From contig DASYFT010000039.1 in the NCBI GenBank assembly GCA_036498265.1, positions 1 through 60,714 of the forward strand: 60,714 nt of DNA. The letters are read 5' to 3'. Shown here one piece after another: positions 58,651 through 60,714 of the stretch. Each line of letters opens with the position of its first letter. The stretch's first letter is position 1. A model generated the notes under the pieces. The model searched no databases. It saw nothing but the letters and a program-made list of their open reading frames with translations, and had not been told where the DNA came from. The position numbers were made by a program, and so were the translations under genes. This stretch comes from Palsa-744 sp036498265. Its GTDB lineage: Bacteria > Actinomycetota > Thermoleophilia > Solirubrobacterales > Solirubrobacteraceae.

Positions 58651-58884
58651 GTGGAAACCGTCCTCTCGGTCCTCGAGGTGATCATCGCCGTGATCGTCAT
58701 CTTCCTGGTGCTGATGCACTCAGGCAAGGACTCCGGGCTGTCCGGCGCGTTCGGCGTCGGCAGCGGGACCGGGCCGCTCGGCGGCGGGTCGATGGTGGAG
58801 CGCAACCTGAACCGCTGGACGATCTTCTTCGCGATCCTCTTCTTCATCAACGCGATCGTCCTGCTGAAGCGCCCCTTCGGCTAG
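58651..58884 (+). CDS. secG: Preprotein translocase subunit SecG
   Basis: A 77-residue protein from a GTG start with two membrane helices (residues 7-24 and 53-72). Between them lies the SecG loop SGKDSGLSGAFGVGSGTG, in which the SGLSGAFG stretch is diagnostic. It assists SecYE in export. The stop is only 1 bp from the stop of the convergent gene. Confidence 0.93.
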   Translation: METVLSVLEVIIAVIVIFLVLMHSGKDSGLSGAFGVGSGTGPLGGGSMVERNLNRWTIFFAILFFINAIVLLKRPFG

Positions 58885-58885
58885 C

Positions 58886-59176
58886 TCAGGCTCCCGAGCG
58901 CTCCAGCCTGTTCAGTATCTCGATCGCCTCGGCCCGCAGGGCGCTGTCGATCGCCTCGTAGTCCTCGCGCGAGAGCTTGCCGGTGCGGTAGTCCAGCTCG
59001 GCGTCGCGGATCTCGCGGTACTTGGCCTCGCGCGCGGCCTCAAGCTCGCCGCGATCGAGCGCCGCAGCGTCTGACTCGGCGTCGGCATCCGGCGCCGGCG
59101 CTCGCAACGGCGCGCTGACGACGAACAGCACGATCGCCAGCAGCGCGAAGGCCAGGATCACCGCCACGATCTGCAC
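58886..59176 (-). CDS. Small membrane-anchored protein of the ccm operon (CcmI N-terminal-like)
   Basis: A 96-residue protein from a GTG start with a GGAGG ribosome site. One membrane helix (residues 3-21) is followed by a cytoplasmic helical pair with AKYREIRDAELDYRTGKLSREDYEAI. That pattern matches the short N-terminal part of CcmI and related small proteins of cytochrome c maturation operons. It lies 50 bp downstream of ccmF. The exact role is uncertain. Confidence 0.65.
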   Translation of the reverse strand: MQIVAVILAFALLAIVLFVVSAPLRAPAPDADAESDAAALDRGELEAAREAKYREIRDAELDYRTGKLSREDYEAIDSALRAEAIEILNRLERSGA

Positions 59177-59226
59177 TCAGAGCCTCCGGGGCAAGCCGGG
59201 GCCGACGAGCGGCGCCATCGAGAGCG

Positions 59227-60714
59227 TCAGGCGCGCGCCAGGCCGTGGGCGCTTCGCGCGCGCGAACGCAGCGCCACCCGGCGGCGGATCGTGCTCGGCG
59301 CGGGCCAGATGGCGATCAGGCCGCCGCCGAAGACGATCAGCCCGCCGATCCAGATCCACATGACCAGCGGCGAGACGATGAAGTGGAACTGCGCGGGCGG
59401 CGGGTTCTTCAGATAGGTCCGCGCGAGCACGCCGAGCGCGACGTCGGCCTCGGCGGCCGGCAGCGTGCGGTTGCCGACGCTGACGATGCGAGCGAGCGCA
59501 GGCGCGGAGATGTCGGGCGCGATCGCGCTCCACACATCACGCGTGGGGCCGCCGCTGAGGCTGATGTGGCTGACCGCCTGCCCGCCGATCAGATGACCGA
59601 CGGTGCCCTGCGCCGGTTCGCCAGAGTCGTAGAAGCCCTCGCTCGGGCGCAGCGTGGCCACGTGGTGGCCGTGCTTGCTGACATCGACGACCGCCCCCAG
59701 ACTGAGCGTCGAGCCGGTGTGCGCCGCGTCGTTTCTCGGCGTGACGGTGGCCGTCGGTCGTTGATAGCGCAGCGTGTAGGCGCCGACCTTCGCCGAGGAG
59801 CCGGGAGTCAGCCGCTGCTCGACCGCGTGCTGGAAGGAGGACGAGGCGGCGACGCCGACGAACAGCACGGCGATGCCAATGTGCACGATGTAGCCGCCGT
59901 AACGCCGTCGGTTTCGCTGGACCAGCGCCAGCAGCGCGACCGGCACAGCCTCGCCGGCGATCGCCCGACGCGCGCGCACACCGCGGAAGAACTCCTGCCC
60001 GACGGCGCCGAGCACGTATGCCGCGCAGGCGAACATGGCAAGCGCGAAGGGCTTGTGCGCGACGCCGGCGGCGAGCAGCGCGACGAGCGCTGCCAGCGCA
60101 CAGAGCAACGGCACGACGAAGTTGCGCCTGGCGTTGGCCAAGGTCGCGCGGCGCCATGCGATCACCGGGCCGATGCCGCTCAGTAGCACGAGGATCAGCG
60201 CCAATGGCACCGTGTAGCGGTCGAACCACGGCGGCCCGACCGACGCTTCGTTGCCGGTCAGCGCCTCTGAGATGAGCGGGAAGTAGGTGCCCCAGAAAAT
60301 CACGAAGCAGAGCGCCACGAGCACCACGTTGTTGGCCAGGAAGGCCGATTCGCGCGAGAGCAGCGAGTCCAGCCGGTGCTCGGAGCGCAGCATCTCGCGC
60401 CGGGAGACGACCAGGTAGATCGAGCCCGCGATCAGCGTGCCGATCAGGATCACGAACGGAACCCCGAGGGTGGCGCCGCCAAAGGCGTGGATCGAGTGGA
60501 GGATGCCGCTGCGCACCAGGAACGTGCCCATGATCGCGAGCGTGCCCGTGGCCAGCACGAGCGAGACGTTCCACACCTTCAACATCCCGCGTTTCTCCTG
60601 GATCATCAGCGAGTGCAGGAAGGCGGTGGCCGTCAGCCACGGCATCAGCGAAGCGTTCTCGACCGCATCCCAGCCCCAGTAGCCGCCCCACCCGAGCTCC
60701 GAGTAGGACCAGCG
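59227..60714 (-). CDS. ccmF: Cytochrome c heme lyase subunit CcmF (5' end outside window)
   Basis: 495 codons are present; the N-terminal ~150 residues lie beyond the right edge. The heme-handling WWD motif is at the edge (ELGWGGYWGWDAVENASLM), followed by FLHSLMIQEKRGMLKVWN, HSIHAFG and about ten membrane segments. The soluble domain near the C-terminus (GEPAQGTVGHLIGG) precedes the last helix. CcmF attaches heme to apocytochrome c in system I maturation, so the organism makes c-type cytochromes. ATG 60645 is internal, not the start. Confidence 0.94.
   Translation of the reverse strand, partial: RWSYSELGWGGYWGWDAVENASLMPWLTATAFLHSLMIQEKRGMLKVWNVSLVLATGTLAIMGTFLVRSGILHSIHAFGGATLGVPFVILIGTLIAGSIYLVVSRREMLRSEHRLDSLLSRESAFLANNVVLVALCFVIFWGTYFPLISEALTGNEASVGPPWFDRYTVPLALILVLLSGIGPVIAWRRATLANARRNFVVPLLCALAALVALLAAGVAHKPFALAMFACAAYVLGAVGQEFFRGVRARRAIAGEAVPVALLALVQRNRRRYGGYIVHIGIAVLFVGVAASSSFQHAVEQRLTPGSSAKVGAYTLRYQRPTATVTPRNDAAHTGSTLSLGAVVDVSKHGHHVATLRPSEGFYDSGEPAQGTVGHLIGGQAVSHISLSGGPTRDVWSAIAPDISAPALARIVSVGNRTLPAAEADVALGVLARTYLKNPPPAQFHFIVSPLVMWIWIGGLIVFGGGLIAIWPAPSTIRRRVALRSRARSAHGLARA

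Noticed and set aside
59227..60645. CcmF starting at ATG 60645
   Set aside because: The frame continues to the window edge through the WWD heme motif, so this ATG is internal and the gene is partial.

Overview
The window is very GC-rich, gene-dense chromosomal DNA, apparently from a Thermoleophilia/Solirubrobacterales-type actinobacterium. I infer this from base composition, from the housekeeping gene order (tig-clpP-clpX-folC-ndk-maf-mreBCD-mrdA-rodA-rng-rplU-rpmA, obg-proB-proA-nadD-rsfS, leuS-holA, lepA) and from the secreted-protein style. No database search was possible. I saw no insertion sequence, prophage, CRISPR array or rRNA.

Layout. 1-500: the 5' end of an excisionase-like HTH gene leaving the window, then tRNA-Pro and tRNA-Gly. 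0.5-8.5 kb: accessory genes (PECR-like SDR, PQQ propeller protein, polytopic membrane protein, lipoprotein, YbhN-type protein) and an lepA / LMW phosphatase / fructosamine-kinase / AraC-type operon that may serve protein deglycation. 10.7-17.2 kb: DUF2267-like protein, murJ, rpsT, holA, leuS. 17.2-23 kb: a DJ-1/GlxA pair, a coiled-coil protein, tRNA-Ala, an H1-like basic protein, two membrane proteins. 23.1-30 kb: rsfS, nadD, proA, proB, obg, an SDR, a VOC protein, rpmA, rplU. 30-38.3 kb: rng and the cell-shape cluster. 38.4-45.7 kb: maf, ndk, folC, clpX, clpP, tig and small unknown genes. 45.9-50.4 kb: stress protein, LysR regulator, a compositionally odd secreted SGNH hydrolase, rmuC. 50.3-53.8 kb: a GxGD-type membrane protein divergent from a PRC/MgtE-N/CBS protein followed by an NRAMP-related transporter. 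53.9-60.7 kb: ROK kinase, a large multidomain cell-wall hydrolase with a potentially structured leader, a secreted protein, secG, and the end of a cytochrome c maturation operon (ccmF cut by the window edge).

How the genes work together. Most of the minus strand is one chain of growth functions: translation (leuS, rpsT, rplU, rpmA, lepA, obg, rsfS), proteostasis (tig, clpX, clpP), envelope growth (mreBCD, mrdA, rodA, murJ, SLT hydrolase) and metabolism (proBA, nadD, folC, ndk). Overlapping stop/start codons (ATGA, GTGA, TGATG) show tight translational coupling at many junctions.

Three things stand out. (1) Many start codons lie 6-8 nt downstream of a TAnnnT-like -10 hexamer, which predicts leaderless mRNAs, some from -10 islands shared by divergent genes. 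(2) The split Mg2+/metal module at 51.2-53.8 kb couples a soluble MgtE-like sensor to an NRAMP-type carrier with an altered metal site. (3) maf and nadD have no ATG/GTG/TTG that would keep their catalytic N-termini; maf follows ndk in the same frame, separated only by one TAG codon.
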